Origin: an uncultured Alistipes sp.
GTDB lineage: Bacteria > Bacteroidota > Bacteroidia > Bacteroidales > Rikenellaceae
Reading direction: 5' to 3'
Assembly (NCBI GenBank): GCA_910583985.1
Contig: CAJTYA010000003.1
Coordinates: 62,001-126,000 of the forward strand
DNA: 64,000 bases
Shown here: one piece after another, positions 16,570-27,650 of the stretch
How positions within the stretch are numbered: the first letter of the stretch is position 1
Layout of the letters: each line of letters starts with the position of its first letter
Translations under genes and position numbers: made by a program
Notes under the pieces: model-generated
What the model saw: the letters and a program-made list of their open reading frames with translations, nothing else
Database searches by the model: none
Told to the model about the DNA's origin: nothing

Positions 16570-18183
16570 TCACGGCATGTGGGTCCGGTCCCGCTCCAAG
16601 GTCAGATTTCGGGTGATTCCGATTTCCTCGACGAAACGTTCGTCGTGGCTTACGACGATCAGGGTGCCTCGGAACGCTTTCAGCGTGTCGGTCAGTATGG
16701 CCGTGCTCGACAGATCGATGTTGTTGGTCGGTTCGTCGGCGAGGATGACCTCCGGTGCGCTTCGATCCGCCGTCAGGCAGCACAGGGCCAGTTTCATCTT
16801 TTCGCCTCCGCTCAGGCGGGCGCACTTCCTGTCCCATGACGACGGGGGAAACAGAAAGCGGTTCAGACACGTTTTGAGCTCGTGTTCCTGCATCCGGGCG
16901 TGGCAGGCCGCGAGTTGTTCGAATACAGTCGCCCCGTCGTCGATGCGGGAATACTCTTGGTCGAGGTACGCGCAACGCAGGGAAGCCGCCCGGCGGATTT
17001 CTCCCTCCGTGGGGACTATCGCTCCCGCGATCAGTTTCAGCAGCGTGCTCTTCCCCTGACCGTTTCTGCCTCGTAACCGGATGCGTTCGCCGCTGAACAG
17101 GGAGAAACTCAGCGGATCGTCCCACAGGGCCGCACGGTGGGGATAGGCATAGTTTATGGCTTTCGCTTCGACGAGCCGTTTTCCCGTATGAAGGTCCGAG
17201 GCCCCGATGTTGATCTTCATCGCGGCATGTTGCGGAATGGAGGCACGGATTTCCCGTATTTCGTCGCCGATGGACTGCATTTTGTCCTGTTGCGTTTTGT
17301 TCAGCCGGGCCGTGGATGCCTGTGCCTTATCGTGCAGATTACCCATCGCTATTCGGGCGATACATTTCTTTTCGTTCCGTTTTTCTCCTCTAGAGTTGCG
17401 TTTGAGTTGTCGTTCGGCGGTTTCTCTCGCCGTTTTTTTCGCTTGGTTCCACTCTTTCTGCCGGCTCGCCAGCCGGTTCGTTTTCGCCGCCAGTTCCGAG
17501 TCGCGGAGCTCCTTGTACGAATCATAGGGCATGGGATAGAACCGCATGCCGTCCGGCGACATTTCGAAAAGGGCGGACAACCTGTTGAGCAGCATCCGGT
17601 CGTGGCTGACGATCAGTACGGTCGAGCCGGTCTCCCGGATGTATTCGTACAACCGGTGCCTGCCCCCGGTATCGAGATGGTTCGTCGGCTCGTCCATCAG
17701 CACGACGGCAGGGCCGTGGATGAGGATGCCGGCGAGAAAGACTTTCGTTTTCTCGCCTCCGCTCAACTCGCTCATCGGGCTCGAAGCGGACACGTGGGCT
17801 ATGTCCCATCGGGCGAAGACCTCGGCTATGCGTTCTTCGACGGTCCAGTCGTCGTTCAGGGCGGCGAAATGTTTTTCGGACACCTCTCCGTTCGAGATGG
17901 CGGACAGGGCTTGCAGTTTGTCGGCCACTCCCAGCGCCTCGGCGACCGTCCGGCCGTCGAACTGCCCGAAATGTTGCGGGACGAGGTAAGCGGACTCGCA
18001 CAGGATGCGTCCTCCTGTGGGCGGTATGTTCCCCGCAAGGATGTTCAGCAGCGTGGATTTTCCTATGCCGTTGTCTCCGATGATCGCGCATTTCGTTCCG
18101 CGGGAAACCGAGAAACCGATGTCGTGGAACCGGACGTCCCCGTCCGGATGTATATACGAGAGATTTTGAACCTGTAGGCTCAT
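16570..18183 (-). CDS. ABC-F family ATPase, uncharacterised subgroup
   Basis: A 537-residue protein with two ABC ATPase domains and no membrane segments, as in ABC-F proteins that act on the ribosome. Domain 1 has GDNGIGKSTLL, LSGGEKTKVFLAG and MDEPTNHLD. Domain 2 has GRNGQGKSTLLKL, LSGGEKMKLAL and ADEPTNNIDLSS. The linker between them (about 230-310) is rich in Lys, Arg and Glu. It is not EttA, which is a separate gene in this window. Whether it gives antibiotic protection or has a housekeeping role cannot be told from sequence. I prefer the ATG at 18183 over an in-frame TTG four codons upstream. Confidence 0.88.
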   Translation of the reverse strand: MSLQVQNLSYIHPDGDVRFHDIGFSVSRGTKCAIIGDNGIGKSTLLNILAGNIPPTGGRILCESAYLVPQHFGQFDGRTVAEALGVADKLQALSAISNGEVSEKHFAALNDDWTVEERIAEVFARWDIAHVSASSPMSELSGGEKTKVFLAGILIHGPAVVLMDEPTNHLDTGGRHRLYEYIRETGSTVLIVSHDRMLLNRLSALFEMSPDGMRFYPMPYDSYKELRDSELAAKTNRLASRQKEWNQAKKTARETAERQLKRNSRGEKRNEKKCIARIAMGNLHDKAQASTARLNKTQQDKMQSIGDEIREIRASIPQHAAMKINIGASDLHTGKRLVEAKAINYAYPHRAALWDDPLSFSLFSGERIRLRGRNGQGKSTLLKLIAGAIVPTEGEIRRAASLRCAYLDQEYSRIDDGATVFEQLAACHARMQEHELKTCLNRFLFPPSSWDRKCARLSGGEKMKLALCCLTADRSAPEVILADEPTNNIDLSSTAILTDTLKAFRGTLIVVSHDERFVEEIGITRNLTLERDRTHMP

Positions 18184-18600
18184 AATTATCTGCAATGCAA
18201 TAAAAAATGTGAAACGAAGACAAGAAAAAGAGAAAGGCTTGTACGGGCCGACCGGTCTGTTCTGCCGTCTTTGTCGTATGTCCGGTTCTTGTTTCTACAT
18301 GATTGCGGATAATTATTTTGCGCGAAGGTAATACAATTTTAAGAAATCGCGAAATGCCGCACGAGGAATCGTCGCCCGTGCGGTTGTTCTTCCGGAATCG
18401 TCGCCTTTTCGGGGGGACGGTGTTACGATGTGGCGGAAAACGATGCTCCGTCCGTCGTTCGTATTTCGGCATCCGGGTGCGGCGAGATGCACCGTCCTCC
18501 CGTTCTCCGGAGGCGGCCGGAAGGATCGGGGCCGGAAAAAAGAACGGCATCCTTCTTTCCGAAGCATGCCGTTCCTTTCGAGCGTTTCCGCAGAATGCGT
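18184..18600. other. Spacer between the ABC-F gene and the PUR gene
   Basis: It holds the PUR-gene terminator near 18535-18575 and AT-rich sequence at 18184-18350 that probably carries the ABC-F promoter. No gene is seen. Confidence 0.5.
18534..18575 (-). terminator. Terminator of the PUR-domain gene
   Basis: Nine-base inverted repeat 18542-18550 with 18566-18574. Read on the minus strand it ends in TTTTTTCC, about 25 bases after the stop codon. Confidence 0.8.
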
Positions 18601-18963
18601 TTATAGGCGTTCGAATTCTTCTTCGAGCGACAACGGACGGGGTACGAACCCGACGGCCGTTCCGTCCGGGTTGAAGCAGTCCGGCTTGTGCGTTTTCACG
18701 TATCCGACCGCTTCTTCGAAACCCTCGGCGAATTTGCAGAAGTCTTCCTTGTACAGGTAGACTTTGTGCTTTTCGAACGTGAAGTTGCCGTCCCGTCCCG
18801 TTTTTTTCCGACTTTCGGTGATCGTGATGTAATAGTCGTCGTTGCGCGTGGCTTTCACGTCGAAAAAATAGGTGCGTCGTCCGGCTCTCACTGCTTTCGA
18901 ATAGACTTCTTCGGCTCCTTCGCTTTCGCTCTCTTTTTGGGAGTCAAAACTGTTCGTGTTCAT
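18601..18963 (-). CDS. PUR-alpha-like nucleic-acid-binding protein (DUF3276)
   Basis: A 120-residue DUF3276 protein, the Bacteroidota/spirochaete relatives of eukaryotic Pur-alpha that bind single-stranded DNA or RNA. The core is YSKAVRAGRRTYFFDVKATR followed by DDYYITITESRK and FEKHKVYLYKEDF. The N-terminal 18 residues are Ser/Glu-rich and probably disordered. I chose ATG 18963 because the frame upstream of it reads promoter sequence. It stands alone between its own promoter and terminator, so it is probably a single-gene transcript. Confidence 0.88.
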   Translation of the reverse strand: MNTNSFDSQKESESEGAEEVYSKAVRAGRRTYFFDVKATRNDDYYITITESRKKTGRDGNFTFEKHKVYLYKEDFCKFAEGFEEAVGYVKTHKPDCFNPDGTAVGFVPRPLSLEEEFERL

Positions 18964-18995
18964 TTTTTCAGTTAGTAGTAGTTTGTTTCTAACAA

Positions 18996-19027
18996 TAAAA
19001 TTAAACACAAAAAAACGATTTTGCAAA
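18996..19027 (-). promoter_or_regulatory. Promoter of the PUR-domain gene
   Basis: On the minus strand TTTG (19024-19027), 20 bases, then TAATTTTA (18996-19003), which matches TAnnTTTG in seven of eight positions. Confidence 0.45.
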
Positions 19028-19059
19028 TTTTCCTTATTCTTCCCGGACGACTTTCCCCG

Positions 19060-20655
19060 TCAGAACGAAATGCCCGTGCCGTAACGGTCCCAGTTCTGGA
19101 GTACCTCCAGCGCTTTGGCCACTTCCGGATCTTCGGTGTTGTAGACCAGATAGAATTCGTTGGTACCCCACAACTTCTGGGCGATAAGGGCCTTGAGCTG
19201 AAGGGCGATCTCCTTTTTCGAGCGTTCGAATTCCGCCGCCTCGAACTCGACTCCCGCACGCTCTCCCGCGCGGACGAGTTCGTCGAGCGCTTCCTGCGGC
19301 ACGACGTATTCGCCGGCGAATTTCTCGGCTTTCGGGTAGCGTGCCGACAGCGAGGCGCGGTTGCGGTCCATGTAGTCAATGACGAAGTCGCCGACGACTC
19401 CCTTGCGGATGAGGTTGCTCCAGTATTTCGTGTAACCCGACGTATCGACCGGAACGACGATGTCCGGAGCGATGCCTCCGCCTCCGTAGACGGTCCGTCC
19501 GCTGCGCAGCGTCCGATACATCTGCGTCGAGTCGACACCGACCGAATCGACGGCCCCGTCGTCGAACCGCCGCACGAAATCTTCGTAATAGGCATCGCGG
19601 TTACCCTTTTCGAACGGCCGTTGGATAACGCGTCCCGTGGGAGTGTGGTAGCGCGATACGGTCAGCCGGACGGCCGATCCGTCCGACAGCGGGAACTGTC
19701 TTTGGACAAGTCCCTTGCCGAAGGTGCGGCGGCCGACGATCAGGCCCCGGTCCCAGTCTTGTATGGCTCCGGAAACGATCTCGCTGGCCGAGGCCGAGTT
19801 TTCGTTGACCAGCACGACGACCTTGCCGTGCGTGAAGGCTCCGTCTTTCGGGGTGACGATCTTGTCGGCGGGCATTTTCATCCCCTCGGTCGATACGACG
19901 ACTGACCCGGCGGGCAGGAAATGGTTGCTCAGCATCGCGGCCTGATCCAGCAGCCCTCCGCCGTTGTTCCGCAGGTCGAGAATCAACGCGTCGAGGGGCC
20001 CCATTTTGGTTACGGCATCGACGAACTCCCGATAGGTCTTGCTCGCGAACCGGTTGATTTTCACGTAGCCCGTGCGGTCGCCTATCTTGTAGGCGGCATC
20101 GACCGTGTTGATCGGGATGTCGTCGCGGACGATCGTCGTTTCGAGCGGTTCCTTTTCGCCGTGCCGGACGATCTTGGTCTGCACCCGGCTGCCTTTGGGC
20201 CCGCGCAGGATCTTGGGCACGTCGGCCCGCTTGGTGCCCACGACATTGCTTCCGTTCACCTCCACGATCCGGTCGTTGGGCAGCACGCCCGCCTTTTCGG
20301 AGGGGCCGCCCGCGATGACGTTCACGACGATGATCGTGTCGTTGAGCACGTTGAATTCGACGCCGATGCCGCTGAAGCTGCCTCCGAACGACTCTTTTTC
20401 CTCTTTCATCTCCTCGGCGGTCAGGTAGACCGAGTGGGGGTCGAGTTGGAGCAGCACCTCGCGGATGGCCTTTTCGACCAGCGCGGCGTTGTGCACCGTA
20501 TCCACGTAAGTAGAGTTCAGGTACCGATAGAAATCGTTGAATTTCTGAAGATTCCTCATCGGGTTGTCCCGGTCGGCCTCCTGTGCCCGCGACAGGGCGG
20601 GGGAGGCGAGCAGCACGAGGGCGAACAGCGTGCGGATGATTTTTTTCATGTTCAT
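19060..20655 (-). CDS. S41 family C-terminal processing protease (CtpA/Prc-like)
   Basis: A 531-residue exported serine protease. A signal peptide (KKIIRTLFALVLLASPALS) is followed by a linker and a PDZ domain (about 90-170, with GIGVEF and GGPSEKAGVLPNDRIVEVNG, shown in outline). The S41 catalytic domain has LDLRNNGGGLLDQA, the Ser-rich NENSASASEIVSGAIQD with the nucleophile Ser (287-291), and the general base Lys314 in GRRTFGKGLVQ. It acts in the periplasm on C-termini of proteins. The start overlaps the hisS stop by four bases (ATGA), an unusual but clear coupling. A further ATG lies two codons downstream. Confidence 0.93.
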   Translation of the reverse strand: MNMKKIIRTLFALVLLASPALSRAQEADRDNPMRNLQKFNDFYRYLNSTYVDTVHNAALVEKAIREVLLQLDPHSVYLTAEEMKEEKESFGGSFSGIGVEFNVLNDTIIVVNVIAGGPSEKAGVLPNDRIVEVNGSNVVGTKRADVPKILRGPKGSRVQTKIVRHGEKEPLETTIVRDDIPINTVDAAYKIGDRTGYVKINRFASKTYREFVDAVTKMGPLDALILDLRNNGGGLLDQAAMLSNHFLPAGSVVVSTEGMKMPADKIVTPKDGAFTHGKVVVLVNENSASASEIVSGAIQDWDRGLIVGRRTFGKGLVQRQFPLSDGSAVRLTVSRYHTPTGRVIQRPFEKGNRDAYYEDFVRRFDDGAVDSVGVDSTQMYRTLRSGRTVYGGGGIAPDIVVPVDTSGYTKYWSNLIRKGVVGDFVIDYMDRNRASLSARYPKAEKFAGEYVVPQEALDELVRAGERAGVEFEAAEFERSKKEIALQLKALIAQKLWGTNEFYLVYNTEDPEVAKALEVLQNWDRYGTGISF

Positions 20656-22019
20656 GCTTCGAGCGCATTGGCGATCTCGTCGAGCTCGACGCTTCGTTGC
20701 TCTCCGGAGACCATGTTCTTGACGTTGGCCGTCCCAGCCGCGAGTTCGTTGCTGCCGATGATGACGACGAACGGGATGCGGCGGCGGTTGGCGTATTCCA
20801 TCTGTTTTTTCATTTTCGCGTTTTCGGGGTATATCTCGCAGGCGATGCCGTTTTCCCGCACCCGTTTCATCGCGCGCAGGGCGGCCCGTTGCTCTTCGGC
20901 TCCGAAGTTCAGGAACAGCGCCCGCGTGGTCACGTCCGTGTCCGAAGGGAAAAGTTCCAGCCCCGTCATCACGTCGTAGATGCGGTCCGCTCCGAACGAA
21001 ATGCCCACACCCGACGTGTTCGGCATGCCGAAGATGCCCGTCAGGTCGTCGTAGCGTCCGCCTCCGCAGATGCTTCCGATGGCGTAGTCCTTGGCCTTCA
21101 CTTCGAAGATAGCCCCCGTGTAGTAGTTCAATCCTCGTGCCAGCGACAGATCGAGTTCGATGTCGAGCTCCGTGCCGATGGCCTCGCACAGTCCGAAAAT
21201 CGTCTCCATTTCCTCGATGCCCCGCACGCCGGTCTCGCTGCCGCCGATCGTCTCGCGCAGCGAGGCCAGCTTCTCGCGGTTCGATCCGCTCAGCGAGAGA
21301 ATCGGTGCCAGCGCCGTCACGGCCTCGTCGTCGATGCCTTTGGCGCGGAGCTCGTCGTTGACGGCCTCGATGCCGATCTTTTCGAGCTTGTCGATCGCCA
21401 CGGTGATGTCCATCATCTTGTCGGCGTGCCCGATGGTCTCGGCGATGCCGGCCAGAATCTTCCGGTTATTCATCTTGAGCGTCACCCGGATGCCTAATTT
21501 CGCGAAAACGGCGGCCACGATTTCCACGAGCTCCACTTCGTTCAGCAGGCTCTTGCTGCCGATGACGTCCGCGTCGCACTGGTAAAATTCGCGGTAGCGT
21601 CCCTTCTGTGGCCTGTCGGCCCGCCACACGGGCTGTATCTGGTAGCGCTTGAACGGGAAGGCGATTTCGCTCTGGTGCTGGACGACGTAGCGGGCGAAGG
21701 GGACGGTCAGGTCGTAGCGCAGCCCCTTTTCGCAGATTTTCGACGACAGTGCGCCCCGTCGCTGCGGGTCCAGATCGTCCGTCGACACGCCGCCCATAAA
21801 ATCGCCCGAATTGAGAATCCGGAACAGCAGCTTGTCGCCTTCGTCGCCGTATTTGCCCAGCAGCGTCGAGAGGTTTTCCATCGACGGCGTTTCGAGCGGC
21901 AGAAAGCCGTAAGTGCGGAAAACGCTCTTGATCGTATCGAAAATATAGGTTCTTCGGGTCATTTCCGCCGGGCCGAAATCGCGCGTCCCTTTGGGGATGG
22001 ATGGTTTTTGTACTCCCAT
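20652..22019 (-). CDS. hisS: Histidyl-tRNA synthetase
   Basis: HisS charges tRNA-His. The 455 residues are class II: motif 2 (FYQCDADVIGS follows PVWRADRPQKGRYRE), the histidine signature blocks LARGLNYYTGAIFEV and SICGGGRYDDLTG, and motif 3 GVGISFGADRI. The C-terminal anticodon domain ends in VKNMVSGEQRSVELDEIANAL. The start ATG at 22019 gives the normal KGTRDFGP N-terminus; the open frame upstream of it is spacer. It is translationally coupled to the S41 protease downstream. Confidence 0.96.
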   Translation of the reverse strand: MGVQKPSIPKGTRDFGPAEMTRRTYIFDTIKSVFRTYGFLPLETPSMENLSTLLGKYGDEGDKLLFRILNSGDFMGGVSTDDLDPQRRGALSSKICEKGLRYDLTVPFARYVVQHQSEIAFPFKRYQIQPVWRADRPQKGRYREFYQCDADVIGSKSLLNEVELVEIVAAVFAKLGIRVTLKMNNRKILAGIAETIGHADKMMDITVAIDKLEKIGIEAVNDELRAKGIDDEAVTALAPILSLSGSNREKLASLRETIGGSETGVRGIEEMETIFGLCEAIGTELDIELDLSLARGLNYYTGAIFEVKAKDYAIGSICGGGRYDDLTGIFGMPNTSGVGISFGADRIYDVMTGLELFPSDTDVTTRALFLNFGAEEQRAALRAMKRVRENGIACEIYPENAKMKKQMEYANRRRIPFVVIIGSNELAAGTANVKNMVSGEQRSVELDEIANALEA

Positions 22020-22577
22020 AATCGAATGTTGACTGTCGTTTGTATGTTCGTTTTTTGTCCTCTGTCTTCTTCGTTTTCTTTGTCCGGGGCCGAGAGCTGC
22101 CGTTCCGGTCGGACCCTCCTTATGCTGGTTTCCGGCAGCGTAACGCTGCCTCCCGGCCGTCTTGGGGGCGATCTGCGGTCCGGTTGCGGGGCCTGACCGG
22201 GACGGCGACGTTCGGCCTGTTTCCCGACCGGCCACTGCCTCCCGTCGTTCGGGCGGACTTGGGCGTCGGCGTTCGGAGCCGTCGGTCCAGCCGGTCCTTC
22301 CGCCCTCTCCGGCCTTTGGGGGAGGGCGGTCTGCCGGCTCCTCCGGTCGTTCTCGAAAGGCTCTTTCTGCCGCTTTTGTCTTCCGGGCTTCCCGACGGCG
22401 TCTCGCCCCTTTCCTTTGCCGCTGTCGGGACGGCCCGCTGAAATTCGACGCTCGGTTCCGGTTTCTCCGACCTTTCGGGGCGGAGGGCCGGTCCGTTGTC
22501 CCGCACACGCTTCGCATCCCGATGACAAAGACGCTCCGAGATGCCCGCCGGAGAGTCTCCGCGAGGGATGCCGGAGA
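22020..22577. other. GC-rich spacer between ettA and hisS
   Basis: About 560 bases. A seven-base inverted repeat (22554-22560 with 22573-22579) overlaps the ettA stop codon but has no T-run. No gene, promoter box or RNA is recognised; the open frames are Arg/Pro-rich noise. Confidence 0.45.
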
Positions 22578-24254
<1,677 letters not shown>

Positions 24255-24288
24255 ATCCGTGTGTTCGGGTTAGAAATGATTGATAGGG

Positions 24289-24296
24289 CAAAGATA
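24289..24296 (-). promoter_or_regulatory. -7 box (TATCTTTG) for ettA
   Basis: A full match to TAnnTTTG on the minus strand, 34 bases before the ettA start, placed directly after the T-run of the upstream nagB terminator. Confidence 0.5.
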
Positions 24297-24327
24297 ACAA
24301 AAAAGCCCTCATCGGCAGAGGGCTTTT
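24297..24327 (-). terminator. Terminator of nagB
   Basis: Ten-base perfect stem (24301-24310 with 24318-24327), seven-base loop, then TTGTTATC on the minus strand, giving six T in a row with the end of the stem. Confidence 0.85.
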
Positions 24328-24358
24328 CGTAAATTCGACGAAAGGGGCGGGGCCGGGC

Positions 24359-25168
24359 TTATCGGACCGTTTCCGGGTCGAGATGGGCGGCTTCGATGTC
24401 CTTGAAATATTTGTAGGTACCCACCTTGAGCTCGTCCGTGGCGTCTTCGTCGCAGACGATGATGCCGTGCGGGTGGAGCTGGAGCGCGCTGATGGTCCAC
24501 TGGTGGTTGTACGAGCCTTCGATGCCGGCGGCCAGCGCGCGGGCCTTGTTGTGTCCGAAGGTGAGGATCATCACCTCGCGGGCGTCCATCACGGTGCCCA
24601 CGCCCACGGTCAGCGCGGTTTTGGGCACTTGGTTCACGTCGTGGTCGAAGAAGCGCGAGTTGGCGATGATCGTGTCCTTGGTCAGCGACTTGACCCGCGT
24701 ACGCGAGTGCAGCGACGAGAACGGTTCGTTGAACGCCAGATGACCGTCCGATCCGATGCCGCCCATGAACAGGTCGATGCCGCCCGCCGCCGCGATGCGG
24801 GCCTCGTAACCGGCGCACTCTTTTTCGAGGTCGGGGGCGTTGCCGTCGAGGATGTTCACGTTTTCGGGCTTGATGTCGATGTGGCTGAAGAAGTTGTTCC
24901 ACATGAACGAGTGGTAGCTTTCGGGGTGGTCTTTGGGAATGCCCACGTATTCGTCCATGTTGAACGTGACGACGTTGGCGAACGATACCTTGCCCGCTTT
25001 GTTGTACTCGATGAGCGCCTTGTAGGTGCCCAGCGGCGTCGAGCCGGTCGGAAGACCCAGCACGAAGGGGCGTTTCTCCGTTTTATTGTGCTCGTTGATG
25101 CGTTTGGCGATATGGGCCGCAGCCCATTTCGATACCGTTTCGCTGTTCGGTTCGATGATGACTCTCAT
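24359..25168 (-). CDS. nagB: Glucosamine-6-phosphate deaminase
   Basis: NagB converts glucosamine 6-phosphate to fructose 6-phosphate and ammonia, linking amino-sugar use to glycolysis. The 269 residues keep the catalytic set at the same numbers as E. coli NagB: Asp72 in FNMDEYVG, and Asp141, His143 and Glu148 in GIGSDGHLAFNEP. The phosphate loop GLPTGSTPLGTYK is at 38-50. The upstream gene is a NagB-LmbE fusion on the same strand, 361 bases away. The contrast in catalytic residues between the two is discussed in the findings. Confidence 0.96.
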   Translation of the reverse strand: MRVIIEPNSETVSKWAAAHIAKRINEHNKTEKRPFVLGLPTGSTPLGTYKALIEYNKAGKVSFANVVTFNMDEYVGIPKDHPESYHSFMWNNFFSHIDIKPENVNILDGNAPDLEKECAGYEARIAAAGGIDLFMGGIGSDGHLAFNEPFSSLHSRTRVKSLTKDTIIANSRFFDHDVNQVPKTALTVGVGTVMDAREVMILTFGHNKARALAAGIEGSYNHQWTISALQLHPHGIIVCDEDATDELKVGTYKYFKDIEAAHLDPETVR

Positions 25169-25529
25169 GTTTTGGTCGTTTTATGCGTTTGTTTTCGGAT
25201 GGGCCTTCCGCTTCGCGTCGGCGGGGCGGAAAGCTCGCTTTCCGATGTTTCGTTCGTCTTGTGTTTTCTGTCGCGGTTCGGGCCCCGGAGGGCCGGCTGT
25301 CGCAGGGCGTCCGGCCGGTCCGCAAAGCGACGGACCGTCGCTTCTTCTGGCCCCGTCCCGGTTCTCTGCTGCCGGAAAATCCCGGAACGTTCCGCGACCG
25401 GACCGATTCCTGCCGCCGGCCGTGACTGCGGGGACGCTCGCACGTCGTTCCTGCGCTCCGACCGAGGAGGGTGACGGGTCGCCTTCCTGGCTCCGCGAGC
25501 CGAATGCGTCCGGTCGTCCGAACGCTGTT
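25169..25529. other. GC-rich spacer between nagB and the NagB-LmbE gene
   Basis: 361 bases. I see no terminator with a T-run, no promoter box and no gene. Confidence 0.4.
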
Positions 25530-27482
25530 TTATTTCTTCTCGAAAAGGTCGAGCCGGACGAACACCTCGATGGCTTGGTATTCGGCCATGCCGAGCTTGT
25601 CGTACAGCCGGGCGGTGTTCTGCGTCCGTTCTTCGGCCCGCTGCCAGAACTCCCGCTTGTCCTCTCCGGGGAACGGCATGACGTCCTTCTGCGAGAGGTG
25701 GCGGTAGATGGCGTGGCGTTTCTGGATCACTTCGTCCGGACTCAGCGGCACGGCCATGTCCACCATGTCCAGATCCCATTCCTGCCATGCGCCCCGGTAG
25801 AGCCAGAAGCGGCACTCCTCGACCCACGGTTCGTTTCGCACGACGTGCATGGCCTCCAATACGGCTTCGATGCAGGTGCGGTGCGTGCCGTGCGGGTCCG
25901 ACAGGTCGCCCGCGGCATAGATCTGGTGGGGCTTGATCTTTCGCAGCAGGTCGACTACCAGCGCGATGTCCTTTTCGGTGAGCAGGCCTTTTTTGACGCC
26001 TCCCGTTTCATAGAACGGCAGGTTGAGGAAGTGGACGTTCGTCCGGTCGTTGAGGCCCATGTGGCGGCAGGCGGCTTTGGCCTCGGCCCGGCGGATGGAC
26101 CCTTTGAGCCGGCGCAGGGCCAGCGGTTCGGGTTCGCCCTTGCGCTTGCTCGCGATGATGCGTTCGACCTCTTCGTACCGGTCCTCGAATCCGCATTCGC
26201 GGGCCGTGTCGATCGTCTGCAACACGACGTTGTCGTGTACGGCGATGTTGCCCGACGTCTCGTAGGCCACATGCACGTCGTGGCCTTGGGTAATCAGGCG
26301 GCGGAACGTGCCGCCCATCGAGATGACGTCGTCGTCGGGGTGGGGGCTGAAGATCACCACGCGCTTGGGGTAGGGGAAGGCGCGTTCGGGACGCGTCGAG
26401 TCGTCGGCATTCGGCTTGCCGCCCGGCCATCCGGTGATGGTGTGCTGCAGGTCGTTGAATACCTGTATGTTGATTTCGTCGTAGGCCATGCCCGAAATTT
26501 CGAGCAACTGGCCCAGCCGGTTGTCGATGTAGTCCTGGTAGGTCAGCTTCAGGATGGGTTTGCCCACCTGTCCGCAGAGCCACAGCACGGCCGTGCGAAT
26601 GAACCGCGGCGGCCACAGGCAGCGTCCCACTAACCACGGCGTTTTGACCCGCGTGAGCAGCGACGAGGCGCCTTCGTCCACGACGACCTCCACGTTGGGA
26701 TGATCCTGCAGGCAGGTGGCCGGGACGAGCAGTTGCTTTTCGCCCTCGACCAGACTCCGCACGACGGCGGCCTTTTCCTCGCCCCATGCGATGAGGATGA
26801 TCCGTTTGGCGTTCATGATCGTGCCGAGCCCCATCGTGATGGCCTTGTGGGGCACGTAGTCGATGCCGTAGAAGATCGAGGCGGCCGCCTCCCGGCTTTC
26901 GTTGCCGAGGGCCACGAGCCGGGTGCGGGTGTTGGTGTACGATCCCGGTTCGTTGAACCCGATCTGTCCCTGCACGCCCGTGCCCAGAATCATCAGGTCG
27001 ATGCCGTCGTACTCCTCGATTTTCGCTTCGTATTCGCGGCAGAAGGCGACCACCTTGTCCTGTGGCAGCGTTCCGTCGGGGATATGGATGTTCTCCGGCA
27101 GGATGTCCACATGGTCGAGCAGGCTCTCGTGGATCGAATGGTTCCGGCTCTGGAGCTCTTCGGGCGATATGGGGAAAAACTCGTCTAAACTGAAAACCAC
27201 CACGTTCCGGAAACTCAGCCCTTCGTTGCGATGCATCTCCACCAGCGCCCTGAAAACGCCTACGGGCGATTTGCCCGTCGTGATGCCCAGCACGCACATT
27301 TCGCCGATGAGTTGTTTGTCGCGGATACATCCGGCTATTTCCTGTGCCACGTAGGCGGCTCCGCTGGCTTCGTTTTCGTAGATATGGGTGTATATCTTCT
27401 CGAACTTGCGGATGATGTCGGCCGGATCGGCACCGGGCTCCAGACCTCCTTCGCGGGAGAGTTTGTAGTTCCTTTCCATCAT
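25530..27482 (-). CDS. NagB-like and LmbE/PIG-L-like fusion protein
   Basis: A 650-residue two-domain protein. Residues about 20-290 are a sugar-phosphate isomerase/deaminase (NagB) domain with GITTGKSPVGVFRAL and the SLDEFFP block (Asp100). The active-site loop reads GTGVQGQIGFNEPGS (168-181): the catalytic Asp and His of NagB are Gln171 and Gln173, while Glu178 stays. Residues about 374-620 are a PIG-L/LmbE deacetylase domain with the metal motif SPHPDDDV (379-386) and SDPHGTHRT. The fusion is a known Bacteroidota architecture, often labelled glucosamine-6-phosphate deaminase. The deacetylase domain looks active, while the first domain may isomerise, bind or sense a sugar phosphate. ATG 27482 and 27479 are both possible starts. 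Confidence 0.9.
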   Translation of the reverse strand: MMERNYKLSREGGLEPGADPADIIRKFEKIYTHIYENEASGAAYVAQEIAGCIRDKQLIGEMCVLGITTGKSPVGVFRALVEMHRNEGLSFRNVVVFSLDEFFPISPEELQSRNHSIHESLLDHVDILPENIHIPDGTLPQDKVVAFCREYEAKIEEYDGIDLMILGTGVQGQIGFNEPGSYTNTRTRLVALGNESREAAASIFYGIDYVPHKAITMGLGTIMNAKRIILIAWGEEKAAVVRSLVEGEKQLLVPATCLQDHPNVEVVVDEGASSLLTRVKTPWLVGRCLWPPRFIRTAVLWLCGQVGKPILKLTYQDYIDNRLGQLLEISGMAYDEINIQVFNDLQHTITGWPGGKPNADDSTRPERAFPYPKRVVIFSPHPDDDVISMGGTFRRLITQGHDVHVAYETSGNIAVHDNVVLQTIDTARECGFEDRYEEVERIIASKRKGEPEPLALRRLKGSIRRAEAKAACRHMGLNDRTNVHFLNLPFYETGGVKKGLLTEKDIALVVDLLRKIKPHQIYAAGDLSDPHGTHRTCIEAVLEAMHVVRNEPWVEECRFWLYRGAWQEWDLDMVDMAVPLSPDEVIQKRHAIYRHLSQKDVMPFPGEDKREFWQRAEERTQNTARLYDKLGMAEYQAIEVFVRLDLFEKK

Positions 27483-27600
27483 TGTTTTTTACTTTTGATT
27501 CAAGCCCTAAAAATAGGAATAAACCGATGAATTGCAAAATCCATTCGCCGTGAGGGCAAAATAAATAACAATTCGTATGGTATTTGTATTTAAATTTTTA

Positions 27601-27608
27601 TATCTTTG
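27601..27608 (+). promoter_or_regulatory. -7 box (TATCTTTG) for the pyruvate carboxylase B-type gene
   Basis: A full match to TAnnTTTG in an AT-rich stretch, giving a leader of about 125 bases. A TTTG at 27583-27586 is nearer than the usual spacing. Confidence 0.45.
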
Positions 27609-27650
27609 TTAAGGACGGAACGCAAGAATCCCGCCGCGGGGTAGGGAAAG

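Noticed and set aside
14606..17059. An 817-codon frame on the plus strand across the DedA-type, mnmA and ABC-F genes
   Set aside because: It crosses gene boundaries of three sound genes on the other strand and has no motif.
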